Positions 15,277 through 23,537 of a stretch of 64,000 nucleotides of DNA are shown here, one piece after another. The notes beneath the pieces are model-generated. The model saw only the letters and a program-made list of their open reading frames with translations, did no database searches and was not told where the DNA came from. Location: the NCBI RefSeq assembly GCF_018918025.1, contig NZ_JAHLPT010000013.1, positions 1-64,000 on the forward strand, read 5' to 3'. This DNA is from Oscillibacter sp. MSJ-31 (GTDB lineage Bacteria > Bacillota > Clostridia > Oscillospirales > Oscillospiraceae). Positions within the stretch are counted from its first letter, which is position 1. Each line of letters begins with the position of its first letter. The position numbers and the translations under genes are program-made.

Positions 15277-17187
15277 TTACTTCTTCAAAAACTCCGGATC
15301 GGTTTCGCGCACACGCTTGATCCACCGCCACAGCGTTACCGTGCTGATCCCAAGCTGTTCGGCTGCCGCTGCATGGCTGCCTTTGGCGCTTGAAAGGGCG
15401 GAGAGGATCCTTTCCCGCATTGCCATGTCCGCCTGAGACCGGGGCGGCTCGGCAGGATTCGGAAAAGAACGGTCCCCGGAAAACGCGATGTCAGAGGCAT
15501 CTATAACATCTGTGTCGGAAAAGACGGCTAACCGCTCCGCTTCATTTCGCAGCTGGCGGATATTGCCGGGCCATGGCATTTTCTTCAAAAGCCCGACCGC
15601 GGCGGGGGTCAGTGTTTTATTCGGAGACTCCTGTGACAGAAAACGCTGCATCAGCAGCGGTATGTCCTCCGGCCGCTGCGTAAGGGGAGGAAGGTGAAGG
15701 GTAAGGACGCTCAGGCGGTAATACAGGTCGCTACGGAAACGGTGCTTATCCACCTCCTCCTGCAAATCGCGGTTTGTTGCCGCAATGATGCGGACATCAA
15801 CTGGAATGACCTTGTTGTCCCCGATGCGAACGATCTCCTTTTCCTGTACAACGCGCAGAAGCTTGGCTTGAATGTCGAAGGGAAGTTCACCGATCTCATC
15901 GAGAAAAATCGTTCCCATGTGTGCCAACTCAAAGATGCCCGTTTTTCCTTCGGAAAGCGCGCCAGTAAACGCGCCGCGGACATAGCCGAACAGCTCACTT
16001 TCCAGAACGCTTGGCGACAGCGCCGCACAGTTGATTGCAACAAAAGGTCCGTTTGCACGGCGGCTTGCGTTGTGTATGCTTTGGGCAAACACCTCCTTAC
16101 CGGTGCCAGTCTCGCCGGTAAGGAGAACGGTACCGGATGCCCATGCAATGCGCTTTGCGCGATCGATCGTGGTCCGGATCGAGGGGCTGTTTCCGATAAT
16201 ATCCGAAAAGGAGTGCTTTGCCACAAGGCCTTTCTGAGTGATCGCCGAGCGCAGTTTCTGCTCCAGCTTTTGAATTTGTGCGACCTTCTGCGCAGACACC
16301 ACCGCACCGGAAAAAACCGAGCTGATAAAAATAGGCACGATGTCCATGACGATATTTTGACCGTCGTATTGATGAACCTTCTCGTGAAGTTCAACAGGGT
16401 GCTCCCGAAAGGCATTCCAGTTAACAGAGGGGATCAGCTCGGTGACGGTCGTGCTGCGCTCGGAAGATAGATGGAAGAATGACTGAGCGGCCGGATTAAA
16501 TTCCGTGATGCAGCCATTTTCATCGACCTTGATCAGTATTTCGGAAACGGCGCTGAGAAACGCGGAAATGGTCTGGCTTTTTTCTTCATAGGCCGTGAGG
16601 GATCGGGCGGTATATTCCGCTTCGATCAGCGCCATTTCAATCATGTCCGTATCCGGATAATGAATGGCGCTTACAAAGCCAAGCGAATCCGCAACCCTCC
16701 GAATAGAATGGTTTCCGATCACCGCCTTGATGCCCTCCGCTTTCATCCCGCGCAGCGCTTCGGCAAATTCCTCCTGCAGCGTCTCGTCGGTCTTCCCGCG
16801 CCATTGAAAACTGCGAAATACCACATTTGGACCGAAAATATCCTTATACCTCTCTGCAACATGATGAAATTGATCGGAAAACCCCAAAACGGCGATCCTG
16901 TAAATGCCGCGGCGGCGCAGATCGTTGATCGCGTTTGCATAGGAGAAGTAGGAGGATCCGATATCCACCACAGTAGTCGGCAGATGCTCGCGCAAGTAGG
17001 TCGCTGTACGGCCGCGGCTCACAAAAACCTCTATGCCGTTTTCCATACACCGCTCTGCAATGCTGACCGCCTGGTCAAGCGTTGCTTCATAGACCGGATA
17101 GGACTTGCCGCCCTGCTGCAGGACAGTATTGACAGCCTGCGTCAGGGTCTGTGACACGGAAATAATTGCGATCTTGTTATTCGGCAT
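15277..17187 (-). CDS. Sigma-54-dependent activator, PrpR-N / PAS / AAA / Fis HTH
   Basis: The 636-residue protein has an N-terminal PrpR-type sensor (about 1-190, MPNNKIAIISVSQTLTQAV), a PAS domain (about 205-310), a sigma-54 interaction AAA domain (about 335-560) and a Fis-type helix-turn-helix (about 590-630, AAAEQLGISTVTLWRWIKR). The Walker A motif GETGTGKE is near 360 and the sigma-54 contact GAFTGA near 404, so it can remodel the closed complex. PrpR-type sensors bind small carboxylates. It is divergent from the transporter operon, whose promoter is of sigma-54 type with an upstream palindrome, so that operon is its evident target. Confidence 0.93.
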   Translation of the reverse strand: MPNNKIAIISVSQTLTQAVNTVLQQGGKSYPVYEATLDQAVSIAERCMENGIEVFVSRGRTATYLREHLPTTVVDIGSSYFSYANAINDLRRRGIYRIAVLGFSDQFHHVAERYKDIFGPNVVFRSFQWRGKTDETLQEEFAEALRGMKAEGIKAVIGNHSIRRVADSLGFVSAIHYPDTDMIEMALIEAEYTARSLTAYEEKSQTISAFLSAVSEILIKVDENGCITEFNPAAQSFFHLSSERSTTVTELIPSVNWNAFREHPVELHEKVHQYDGQNIVMDIVPIFISSVFSGAVVSAQKVAQIQKLEQKLRSAITQKGLVAKHSFSDIIGNSPSIRTTIDRAKRIAWASGTVLLTGETGTGKEVFAQSIHNASRRANGPFVAINCAALSPSVLESELFGYVRGAFTGALSEGKTGIFELAHMGTIFLDEIGELPFDIQAKLLRVVQEKEIVRIGDNKVIPVDVRIIAATNRDLQEEVDKHRFRSDLYYRLSVLTLHLPPLTQRPEDIPLLMQRFLSQESPNKTLTPAAVGLLKKMPWPGNIRQLRNEAERLAVFSDTDVIDASDIAFSGDRSFPNPAEPPRSQADMAMRERILSALSSAKGSHAAAAEQLGISTVTLWRWIKRVRETDPEFLKK

Positions 17188-17225
17188 TTGGAAATCGCCC
17201 CCTTACCTGTTTTATTATAACAGAT

Positions 17226-17266
17226 ATTACATTATATTGCAACATTGATATGAAATGAAATGTAAT
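17226..17266. promoter_or_regulatory. Second inverted repeat in the activator-operon gap
   Basis: ATTACATT (17226-17233) is repeated inverted as AATGTAAT (17259-17266), about 80 bases upstream of the other palindrome and close to the activator's own start at 17187. It could be a second activator site or an autoregulatory one. Confidence 0.35.
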
Positions 17267-17323
17267 GTCCGATTGAGGAACCACAGCAAATCGGAACAGC
17301 AAGCGGAAGAAGTGGAAAGATTG

Positions 17324-17351
17324 GCACAAAAATGACTGCGTATTTTTGTGC
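17324..17351 (+). promoter_or_regulatory. Upstream activator palindrome
   Basis: GCACAAAAAT (17324-17333) and ATTTTTGTGC (17342-17351) form a perfect inverted repeat, centred about 44 bases upstream of the -24 element. This spacing and symmetry fit a binding site for the Fis-type domain of the divergent sigma-54 activator. Confidence 0.6.
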
Positions 17352-17381
17352 AGAACAGAAAAACAGAGGAAGGTAAAAAGT

Positions 17382-17396
17382 TGGCACACTATTTGC
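17382..17396 (+). promoter_or_regulatory. Sigma-54 (-24/-12) promoter
   Basis: TGGCAC-N5-TTGC at 17382-17396 matches the sigma-54 consensus, with the invariant GG (17383-17384) and GC (17395-17396) separated by 10 bases. It lies about 52 bases before the ATG of the first operon gene and downstream of a palindrome suited to the divergent activator. Confidence 0.88.
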
Positions 17397-17447
17397 TTGA
17401 ATAAGAGCAGCGGCGCGCGCAAAATTTTTACAGAGGTGAATTTATCC

Positions 17448-18413
17448 ATGAAAATTGTTGTAGGAGGATCGTTTCCTCCCGGTGCAACAGAACTGTTTCT
17501 AAAAGAGATCCCTGCCGAGTACAGCGCTGAGATCGTGACCGACCTTGAAGCATTGAAGAAGCGCACGGATATTGAAGTCCTGATCACGCGGGGCTTTGAG
17601 GTAACAAGAGAATTTATCGAACAGAATCCCAAGCTGAAGTTCATTCAGAAGTGGGGCTCCGGCCTGAACGCAGTTGATGTGCAGGCGGCAGGGGAGATGG
17701 GAATCCCTGTTTGCAATGTCCCCGGCGCGAATTCCTATGCGGTTTCCGAGCTGACGATCCTGCTGATGCTGGCAGTTTACCGCAACCTGCTGTATCACAA
17801 CGCAAAGCTCAAGGCCGGCATTTGGAGCAAGAGCGACTTGGTGGAGCGTACCTACTGCCTGCGCGGCAAGACGATCGGCATCGTCGGAAGCGGACATATC
17901 GGCCGTTTGGTGGCAAAGAAGGTGCAGGCCTTTGATGCAGAAACGATTTATTACGATGTTGCGCGTCTGAGTCCGGAGGAGGAAGCCGCCCATCACATGA
18001 CATTCGTACCGCTCGACGAGCTGCTCCGCACCTCTGACATCGTTACACTGCACATTCCGCTGCTTGAGAGCACCAAAAATTTTATCAGCAAGCGCGAGCT
18101 CGATCTGATGAAGCCGACGGCCGTGCTGATCAACGCGGCGCGCGGGGGACTTATCAATGAGCCGGACCTTCTCGACGCACTTGACCACGACCGGCTTATG
18201 GGCGCCGGACTCGATTGTCTGGTCAACGAAAAGGACAAGCTCCATGCCGACGACCCCATGCTTCATAACGATAAGATCACATTGATGCCTCATGTCGGCG
18301 GAACATCCAACGATCTTGCCCAGGAGATGGTGCCGCGCATGGCGGCAAATGCCGTCCGTTTTCTCAAGGGCGAACCGCTGCTCTCGGTTGCGAACCGGGA
18401 ATATCTCTGTTAA
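17448..18413 (+). CDS. D-isomer-specific 2-hydroxyacid dehydrogenase
   Basis: The start at 17448 follows AGAGGTG, giving 321 residues. The NAD-binding GIVGSGHIGR is near residue 145. The catalytic Arg is in NAARGG, the His in MPHVGG, and a Glu in CLVNEKD matches the expected R-E-H triad. The family interconverts 2-hydroxyacids and 2-oxoacids. It heads the sigma-54 operon, followed by a TTT transporter, a lactonase-like protein and an RraA-type aldolase, so its substrate is probably the imported 2-hydroxyacid. It resembles phosphoglycerate dehydrogenase but has no ACT domain. A related enzyme lies at 47363-48313. Confidence 0.9.
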   Translation: MKIVVGGSFPPGATELFLKEIPAEYSAEIVTDLEALKKRTDIEVLITRGFEVTREFIEQNPKLKFIQKWGSGLNAVDVQAAGEMGIPVCNVPGANSYAVSELTILLMLAVYRNLLYHNAKLKAGIWSKSDLVERTYCLRGKTIGIVGSGHIGRLVAKKVQAFDAETIYYDVARLSPEEEAAHHMTFVPLDELLRTSDIVTLHIPLLESTKNFISKRELDLMKPTAVLINAARGGLINEPDLLDALDHDRLMGAGLDCLVNEKDKLHADDPMLHNDKITLMPHVGGTSNDLAQEMVPRMAANAVRFLKGEPLLSVANREYLC

Positions 18414-18478
18414 CGAAATAACGATCATTGCATTTCCTGCTCCGTTGGAGCTAAAATAAAGAAAACGAATGGAGAAAG

Positions 18479-19498
18479 ATGAAAATGAAAAAATTGGTTG
18501 CACTATTCCTAGCACTTGCTATGACATTGGCGCTGGTGGCCTGCGGTCAGAAGGAGACGAATGAGCCGCAGGACAATCCGAAGCAGAACGACACCGAGCA
18601 GACGCAGACGACTGACTGGCCGAAAAAGAGCATTCAATTTGTCGTTCCCTATAATGCCGGCGGCGATACGGACTACTATGCCCGTGCAACCGCAAAGTAT
18701 CTGGAAAAGGTCCTCGGCCAGTCCATCGTCGTTGTAAATACGGCCGGCGCGAGCGGCACGACCGGTGCGCTTTCCGTGCTCGATCAGGATGCCGACGGCT
18801 ACTGCTTCCTCTTCGGTCACCAGTCTGTCCTCTTCAATCAGGCGGCCGGTACGGTCCCCTTTGACTACCTGACTGATTTTATCGCGGTCGGCAGCCCGCT
18901 GGTTGACCGCACCTACGGTCTATACTGCCACGCGGACGCCCCTTATTCCACGCTCGCCGAGCTTGCCGAATACTGTAAGGCGCACCCGGGTGAGGTCAGC
19001 ACCATTGCTGCGACAGGCGGCTCCTCCGGCATGAATGTTGCGCTGATGGAAAAGGCTCTCGGCGGGATCCAGTTCCGCTGGGTCGAAGGCCCCAGCTCCT
19101 CGGCGGAAAAGCTCGCCGGCTTCCTTGGCGGCCAGTATGATCTGCTCACCGGCAACTTTGCGCAGTATAAGGATTACATTGCCGAAGGCACGATTGTTCC
19201 CCTTGGCAACTACGGCTCTGAGGATGTTCCCGTTTTGACAGAGCAGGGCGTTTACAGCTGGATCACGCAGGGCTACGATCACTCTGAGGACTATATGTTT
19301 ATGCTGCGCGCCAAGGCCGGAACGGATCAGGCGATTATCGACAAGCTGGCAGATGCGCTTGCCCAGGTCTGCGAAGACGCTGATTATCAGGCAGAGATCG
19401 CCGTTTACAATGCTACGGTGGAGTTCCAAACAGGGGATGCCTGCGTCGCCTATGAGGAAGAATACTTCCAGAAGGCACAGGACTATCTTGCGCAGTAA
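18479..19498 (+). CDS. tctC: TTT transporter substrate-binding lipoprotein (TctC)
   Basis: The 339-residue protein has a lipoprotein signal (LVALFLALAMTLALVACG, lipobox LVAC) and then a Ser/Thr/Asp-rich linker. The TctC fold begins KKSIQFVVPYNAGGDTDYYARATA, with the conserved P-x-x-A-G-G ligand loop, then V-N-T-A-G-A-S-G-T-T-G and ATGGSSGMN. It captures a carboxylate on the outer membrane face for the TctAB permease encoded next. ATG 18485 is an equally possible start after GGAGAAAG. It follows the dehydrogenase after 65 bases without a terminator. Confidence 0.92.
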   Translation: MKMKKLVALFLALAMTLALVACGQKETNEPQDNPKQNDTEQTQTTDWPKKSIQFVVPYNAGGDTDYYARATAKYLEKVLGQSIVVVNTAGASGTTGALSVLDQDADGYCFLFGHQSVLFNQAAGTVPFDYLTDFIAVGSPLVDRTYGLYCHADAPYSTLAELAEYCKAHPGEVSTIAATGGSSGMNVALMEKALGGIQFRWVEGPSSSAEKLAGFLGGQYDLLTGNFAQYKDYIAEGTIVPLGNYGSEDVPVLTEQGVYSWITQGYDHSEDYMFMLRAKAGTDQAIIDKLADALAQVCEDADYQAEIAVYNATVEFQTGDACVAYEEEYFQKAQDYLAQ

Positions 19499-19537
19499 AC
19501 CTCGGATTTTCTGCAGAACCGCTGTCAGGAGTGAATC

Positions 19538-20020
19538 ATGAAAATTAGTAAACGAATTAAGAACTGCAGTACCGCTGTGGTGCTGATACTGCTCTCGATC
19601 GCAGGGTATCTTTATTGCAAGGCCAACACGCTTGCATATGAAGGAGAAATCGGCTCGATGTATATGCCGAAGCTGCTCTTCGTCTGCCTGCTTGTGCTAA
19701 GCGTTTTGAAGCTCATCTATTCTCTCAAGGATGACCCGACGCCGATAGAGGTTAAAATCGACAAGAAGAAAATGCTCACCGGCATGGGAACGATCATTCT
19801 GATCGGTCTGTACTGCGTGCTGTTCAAGACGCTCGGCTTCGTGATCGTTACCTTCCTTTATCTGGTAGGGCAGATGGCGCTGTTCTGTCCGGGGAGAAAA
19901 CGGTGGGGCCTGGTTGTTCTGATTGCACTCCTGGCAACGGCGGCAACCTATTTGATCTTTGCGGTGGCGTTCAGCCTGATGCTGCCGCTTGGTCCGCTCA
20001 AAAACATTCTGATCTGGTAA
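19538..20020 (+). CDS. tctB: TTT transporter small membrane subunit (TctB, DUF1468)
   Basis: The 160-residue protein has four membrane segments (residues about 10-28, 42-62, 85-115, 125-155), with a short charged loop between segments 2 and 3 (KIDKKKM), and ends in a hydrophobic LMLPLGPLKNILIW. This is the TctB/DUF1468 plan. It couples with TctA and the TctC receptor to move a tri- or dicarboxylate, usually with a sodium or proton gradient. It sits 40 bases after tctC and 20 bases before tctA. Confidence 0.9.
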   Translation: MKISKRIKNCSTAVVLILLSIAGYLYCKANTLAYEGEIGSMYMPKLLFVCLLVLSVLKLIYSLKDDPTPIEVKIDKKKMLTGMGTIILIGLYCVLFKTLGFVIVTFLYLVGQMALFCPGRKRWGLVVLIALLATAATYLIFAVAFSLMLPLGPLKNILIW

Positions 20021-20039
20021 GAAAGGGGGAGAGAACACA

Positions 20040-21545
20040 ATGATGATGGAAGGTATTATGTCAGTAGTGACCTCTCCGTCCTGCTGGGCGTTGATTGCTC
20101 TTGGTACCGTAATCGGGCTGATTTTCGGCGCCATTCCGGGCCTGTCGGCACCGATGGCGATGGTGCTGTGTCTGCCGATGTCCTTTGCGCTTGAGCCGGT
20201 CGAGGGCATTTCACTGCTCATCGCACTGTATGTGGGAAGTACATCGGGTGGCCTGATTTCGGCCATTCTGCTGGAGATCCCGGGAACTCCGGCGTCGATC
20301 GCAACGGTGTTTGACGGCGGGCCGATGGCCCGAAACGGAGAAGCGGGCAGAGCGCTTGGCATCGGCATCCTGTATTCGTTTATCGGTGGTGTGATCAGCA
20401 CGGTCGCGCTGGTGATCGGCGCAAAGGCGCTGGCGTCCTTTGCCCTGAAGTTTACGCCGTTTGAGTATTTTGCGATCGCGGTTTTCTCGCTCACCGTTAT
20501 TGCGAGCCTTGCGGGAAAATCCATTATTGACGGATTGATCAGCGGTGTGCTGGGCTTTCTGGTCGCTATGGTGGGAATGTCCCCGCTGGGGCAAGTCCGA
20601 TTCACCTTTGGCAATCACAATCTCCTCTCCGGCATCGACACCGTACCAATCTTAATTGGCATCTACGCCATCGGCGCGATCATTTCCAACGCCTTTGGCG
20701 ATGTGAACAAGGGCGTCGGCGAGAAAAAGAGCTATAAGCTCGGCATGCCGGTCACTTGGAAGGAATTTATCGATCAGAGCTGGAACGCCATCCGCTCCGC
20801 TGTCATCGGCATCGTGATCGGCATTCTTCCCGGTATCGGAGGCAGCACAGCGGGACTGCTGTCTTACACGATGGCAAAGGATTCCTCCAAATACCCGGAG
20901 AAATTCGGCACCGGTATCATCGACGGCGTTGTTGCGTCGGAAACGGCGAACAATGCCGTGGTCGGCGGCTCCATGATCCCCCTGCTGACGCTTGGCATTC
21001 CCGGCAGCACGCCGGCATGCCTGCTGCTGGCCGGCCTCACCATTCACGGCATTACGCCGGGGCCTCTGGTTTTCAAAAACAACGGTGTTTTTATCTATGG
21101 CCTTTTTGCCGCCGTGTTCATCGCAAATATCGCCTTTGCCGTCATCGAGACGGCGGGCATCAAAGCCTTTGTCAAGCTGCTGGATATTCCCAAGTGGATC
21201 CTTTATCCCGTCATCATCGCCATGTGCGTGATCGGTGCCTATGCCAACAACAACCGCTATTTCGATGTGATCCTCGTATTTGCGTTCGGCCTTGCAACAT
21301 ATTTGCTCAAAAAGGTTGGACTGAATACGACCCCATTTATCATCGCCTACATTCTCGGCACGCTGGCCGAGACCAATTTGATCCGCGCCCTCAGCCAGAG
21401 CCAGGGCAGTTGGCTACCGTTTATCACCCGTCCGATCTCGGCTGTTATGCTGGCGGCGTCTGTGCTGTCGGTTACGCTGGTCATCCGTAAGCATATCAAA
21501 GCGAAGCGCGCCGGCAAGGAAATTGAAGCGGACGAAGAGGACTGA
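20040..21545 (+). CDS. tctA: TTT transporter large membrane subunit (TctA)
   Basis: The 501-residue permease begins after GGGGGAGAG. It has about 12 membrane segments and the duplicated TctA signature: G-x-x-x-G-x-I-P-G-L-S-A-P-M in the first half (GLIFGAIPGLSAPM) and GIVIGILPGIGGSTAG in the second, together with SGGLISAILLEIPGTPASIAT and MIPLLTLGIPGSTPACLLLAG. These Gly-Pro-rich loops form the translocation path. It is in an operon with tctC and tctB and overlaps the next gene by one base, which suggests tight coupling with the lactonase-like protein. Confidence 0.93.
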   Translation: MMMEGIMSVVTSPSCWALIALGTVIGLIFGAIPGLSAPMAMVLCLPMSFALEPVEGISLLIALYVGSTSGGLISAILLEIPGTPASIATVFDGGPMARNGEAGRALGIGILYSFIGGVISTVALVIGAKALASFALKFTPFEYFAIAVFSLTVIASLAGKSIIDGLISGVLGFLVAMVGMSPLGQVRFTFGNHNLLSGIDTVPILIGIYAIGAIISNAFGDVNKGVGEKKSYKLGMPVTWKEFIDQSWNAIRSAVIGIVIGILPGIGGSTAGLLSYTMAKDSSKYPEKFGTGIIDGVVASETANNAVVGGSMIPLLTLGIPGSTPACLLLAGLTIHGITPGPLVFKNNGVFIYGLFAAVFIANIAFAVIETAGIKAFVKLLDIPKWILYPVIIAMCVIGAYANNNRYFDVILVFAFGLATYLLKKVGLNTTPFIIAYILGTLAETNLIRALSQSQGSWLPFITRPISAVMLAASVLSVTLVIRKHIKAKRAGKEIEADEED

Positions 21546-22642
21546 TGCGAATGAAGAATCCAAAATACGCTTACACCGCGTCATATACCACAGAGAGTGC
21601 GGCCTATAACCGTTACTCTGCGGGGGACGGAGTTCATGTTTACAAAATTTCCGAAAACGGCGACATGTGGGACGAGATCCAATGCGTTCAGGAGCCGAAT
21701 CCCGCGTTCATCGGATTTGGTCGAAACAAAGAGGTCATTTATGTTGCGCACAGCGCGTCACCCGAGCCTGTTTCTGGACTGGTGGCCTATGCGGTAGACA
21801 AGAAAAGCGGCCTGATGACAAAAATGGCGCGACAGCTTGATTTCGGTAAGCCGATCTGCTGCTTTTGCGTACATAAGAGCGACCAGTATATGGTGGCCGC
21901 AGACTTCAAGGGCACGATTTATGCGATCGCGCTGAATCAGGACGGCTCTCTGAAGGAAATTACCGATACCGTTGCCTTGGAAGGCGAACTTGGCCCGCTG
22001 ACAAAGGTGCAAAAATGTTCCCGCCCGCATCACATCCCATTTGATCTGGATGGCAATTTCCTTGTTATTCCGGATAAGGGGTATGATTTGGTGCATGTTT
22101 ACCGTCTGAATATCGACAGCGGCAAGCTGGAGAAGGTGAGTGAAACAGCGATCCGCCCCGCATCCTGCGCGCGTCATATGGCATTTCACCCCAATCGAAG
22201 GACTGTTTACATGGTCGCTGAATTTACCAGCAAGGTTTATGTATTTGACTATGACGCGCAGAAGGGCTGCCTTACAAAACGGCAGATCATTTCCGCGGAA
22301 CGCAGTACCTATGTCGGGAATTATTGCAAAAGCTCGGAAATTGCAGTGCATCCGAATGGAAAGTTCCTCTATGTTTCCAACCGCGGCGACAATACGATCG
22401 GTGTTTTTGCAATCGACGCGCTTACGGGCGAATTAACGCCGCTTGCGTGGCAGGAGACGCAGGGCGAGATTCCGCGCTATTTCTGCCTGAGCGACGACGG
22501 TTCGACACTTTACGTCGGCAACCAAAAAAGTGGGAATGTGGCGGTATTTAACGTGGATGCTGAGAGCGGCATGCTGTTCTTCTGCGCTCCGCTGATCCCG
22601 GTACCGTGTCCGACGTGGATTCTGTTTTCAGAAAACGGCTAA
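21545..22642 (+). CDS. Lactonase-family seven-bladed beta-propeller
   Basis: The 365-residue soluble protein belongs to the 6-phosphogluconolactonase (Pgl/YkgB, Pfam Lactonase) family. Typical blades are seen: GVHVYKISENG, RPHHIPFDLDGNFLVIPDKG with the conserved H-x-x-F and D-K-G-x-D, ARHMAFHPNRRTVYMVAE and SSEIAVHPNGKFLYVSNRGDNTIGVF. Members hydrolyse sugar-acid lactones, so the substrate may be a hydroxyacid lactone that yields the 2-hydroxyacid for the dehydrogenase. No signal peptide is present. Its start overlaps the tctA stop. Confidence 0.85.
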   Translation: MRMKNPKYAYTASYTTESAAYNRYSAGDGVHVYKISENGDMWDEIQCVQEPNPAFIGFGRNKEVIYVAHSASPEPVSGLVAYAVDKKSGLMTKMARQLDFGKPICCFCVHKSDQYMVAADFKGTIYAIALNQDGSLKEITDTVALEGELGPLTKVQKCSRPHHIPFDLDGNFLVIPDKGYDLVHVYRLNIDSGKLEKVSETAIRPASCARHMAFHPNRRTVYMVAEFTSKVYVFDYDAQKGCLTKRQIISAERSTYVGNYCKSSEIAVHPNGKFLYVSNRGDNTIGVFAIDALTGELTPLAWQETQGEIPRYFCLSDDGSTLYVGNQKSGNVAVFNVDAESGMLFFCAPLIPVPCPTWILFSENG

Positions 22643-22666
22643 AATCAAGGAGAAGTATCAAGTACA

Positions 22667-23392
22667 ATGAATATCGGAAATCGAATTTTTACTGAGGTCA
22701 AGCGTCCGTCACGCGAACTGGTCGAGCAGTTCCGCGGTCTGCCCTCGAGCAACATCAATGACGAAATGAATCGCCTGTTTTGTATGCATGACTACATGAA
22801 GCTGCTCAACCGCGATAGCGCCGTGCAGCTGCTTGGTACGGCGATCACCGTCAAAGCGCCGATCGGCGACAATCTGTTTTTCCACGAGGCGCTTGATCTG
22901 GCACAGCCCGGCGACATTATCGTGGTCGACGGCGGCAGTGGCTGCAACCGCTCGCTCGCGGGTGAGATCATGATCCGCTTCGCCCAAATGAAGGGCCTTG
23001 CCGGCATCGTAGTCGATGGCTGCCTGCGCGACAGCGACGGCATTGAAACACTCACCATGCCTGTTTATGCCAAAGGAGTGACCCCGCAGGGACCGTTTAA
23101 GTTTGGACCCGGTGAAATAAATGTTCCTATCGCCTGCGGCGGTCAGGTCGTGTTCCCCGGCGATATTTTAGTGGGGGACAAGGACGGCATTGTTGTTATT
23201 CGGCCCAAGGACGCCGAAGCCGTTGCAAAAGCCGCGCAGGAGAAAAAGGAAAAAGAGGACAAGACCTTTGCCTCTATGAAGGCGGACTGGCAGGCTTATG
23301 CGCAAAAGCATATCGCCAGCACGCAAAAGCGCATGGACGGCAAGGGGATCGCGCTTCTCGACGAGCCGTACACGGAGACTTACAAGAGCTGA
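22667..23392 (+). CDS. RraA-like aldolase (HMG/oxaloacetate-type)
   Basis: The 241-residue protein shows the RraA fold: LPSSNINDEMNRL, GTAITVKAPIGDN, DIIVVDGGSGCNRSLAGEIM, then the catalytic GIVVDGCLRDSDGIETLTMPVYAKG, in which the R-D-x-x-x-I is the metal and phosphate/carboxylate-binding signature of class II pyruvate aldolases such as 4-hydroxy-4-methyl-2-oxoglutarate aldolase. The C-terminus has an extra lysine-rich helix (AVAKAAQEKKEKEDK). It is the last gene of the sigma-54 operon and could cleave the oxidised substrate to pyruvate. Its final 75 bases are duplicated at 26626-26701. Confidence 0.85.
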   Translation: MNIGNRIFTEVKRPSRELVEQFRGLPSSNINDEMNRLFCMHDYMKLLNRDSAVQLLGTAITVKAPIGDNLFFHEALDLAQPGDIIVVDGGSGCNRSLAGEIMIRFAQMKGLAGIVVDGCLRDSDGIETLTMPVYAKGVTPQGPFKFGPGEINVPIACGGQVVFPGDILVGDKDGIVVIRPKDAEAVAKAAQEKKEKEDKTFASMKADWQAYAQKHIASTQKRMDGKGIALLDEPYTETYKS

Positions 23393-23432
23393 GCGGCTGC
23401 CGCGACGCCGATACCAGCAGAATAAAAAACAT

Positions 23433-23465
23433 CAGCGGAAGCCGGAAAAAGGAAGGCTTCCGCTG
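23433..23465 (+). terminator. Hairpin after the RraA gene
   Basis: CAGCGGAAGCC (23433-23443) pairs with GGCTTCCGCTG (23455-23465). There is no strong T-run, so termination would be moderate. The diverged copy at 26742-26773 preserves the stem, which supports a function. Confidence 0.7.
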
Positions 23466-23473
23466 ATTATGTA

Positions 23474-23503
23474 TTGCCTGGTATAAAAAAAATGTGCTAT
23501 ATT
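23474..23503 (+). promoter_or_regulatory. Promoter for the MATE gene
   Basis: TTGCCT (23474-23479) and TATATT (23498-23503) are separated by 18 bases, with an A-rich spacer. The duplicated copy near 26783 keeps the same arrangement (TTGTCT, 18 bases, TATATT). Confidence 0.6.
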
Positions 23504-23537
23504 GAACCTATATAAATGGATTACTGAAGGGTGAGTT

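Noticed and set aside
17321-17340. Second TTGGCAC as another sigma-54 promoter
   Set aside because: No GC pair at the required 10-base spacing; the match is the left arm of the activator palindrome.
17499-18515. 338-codon antisense frame over the 2-hydroxyacid dehydrogenase
   Set aside because: The plus-strand protein has a complete NAD motif and catalytic triad; the antisense frame is low-complexity shadow.
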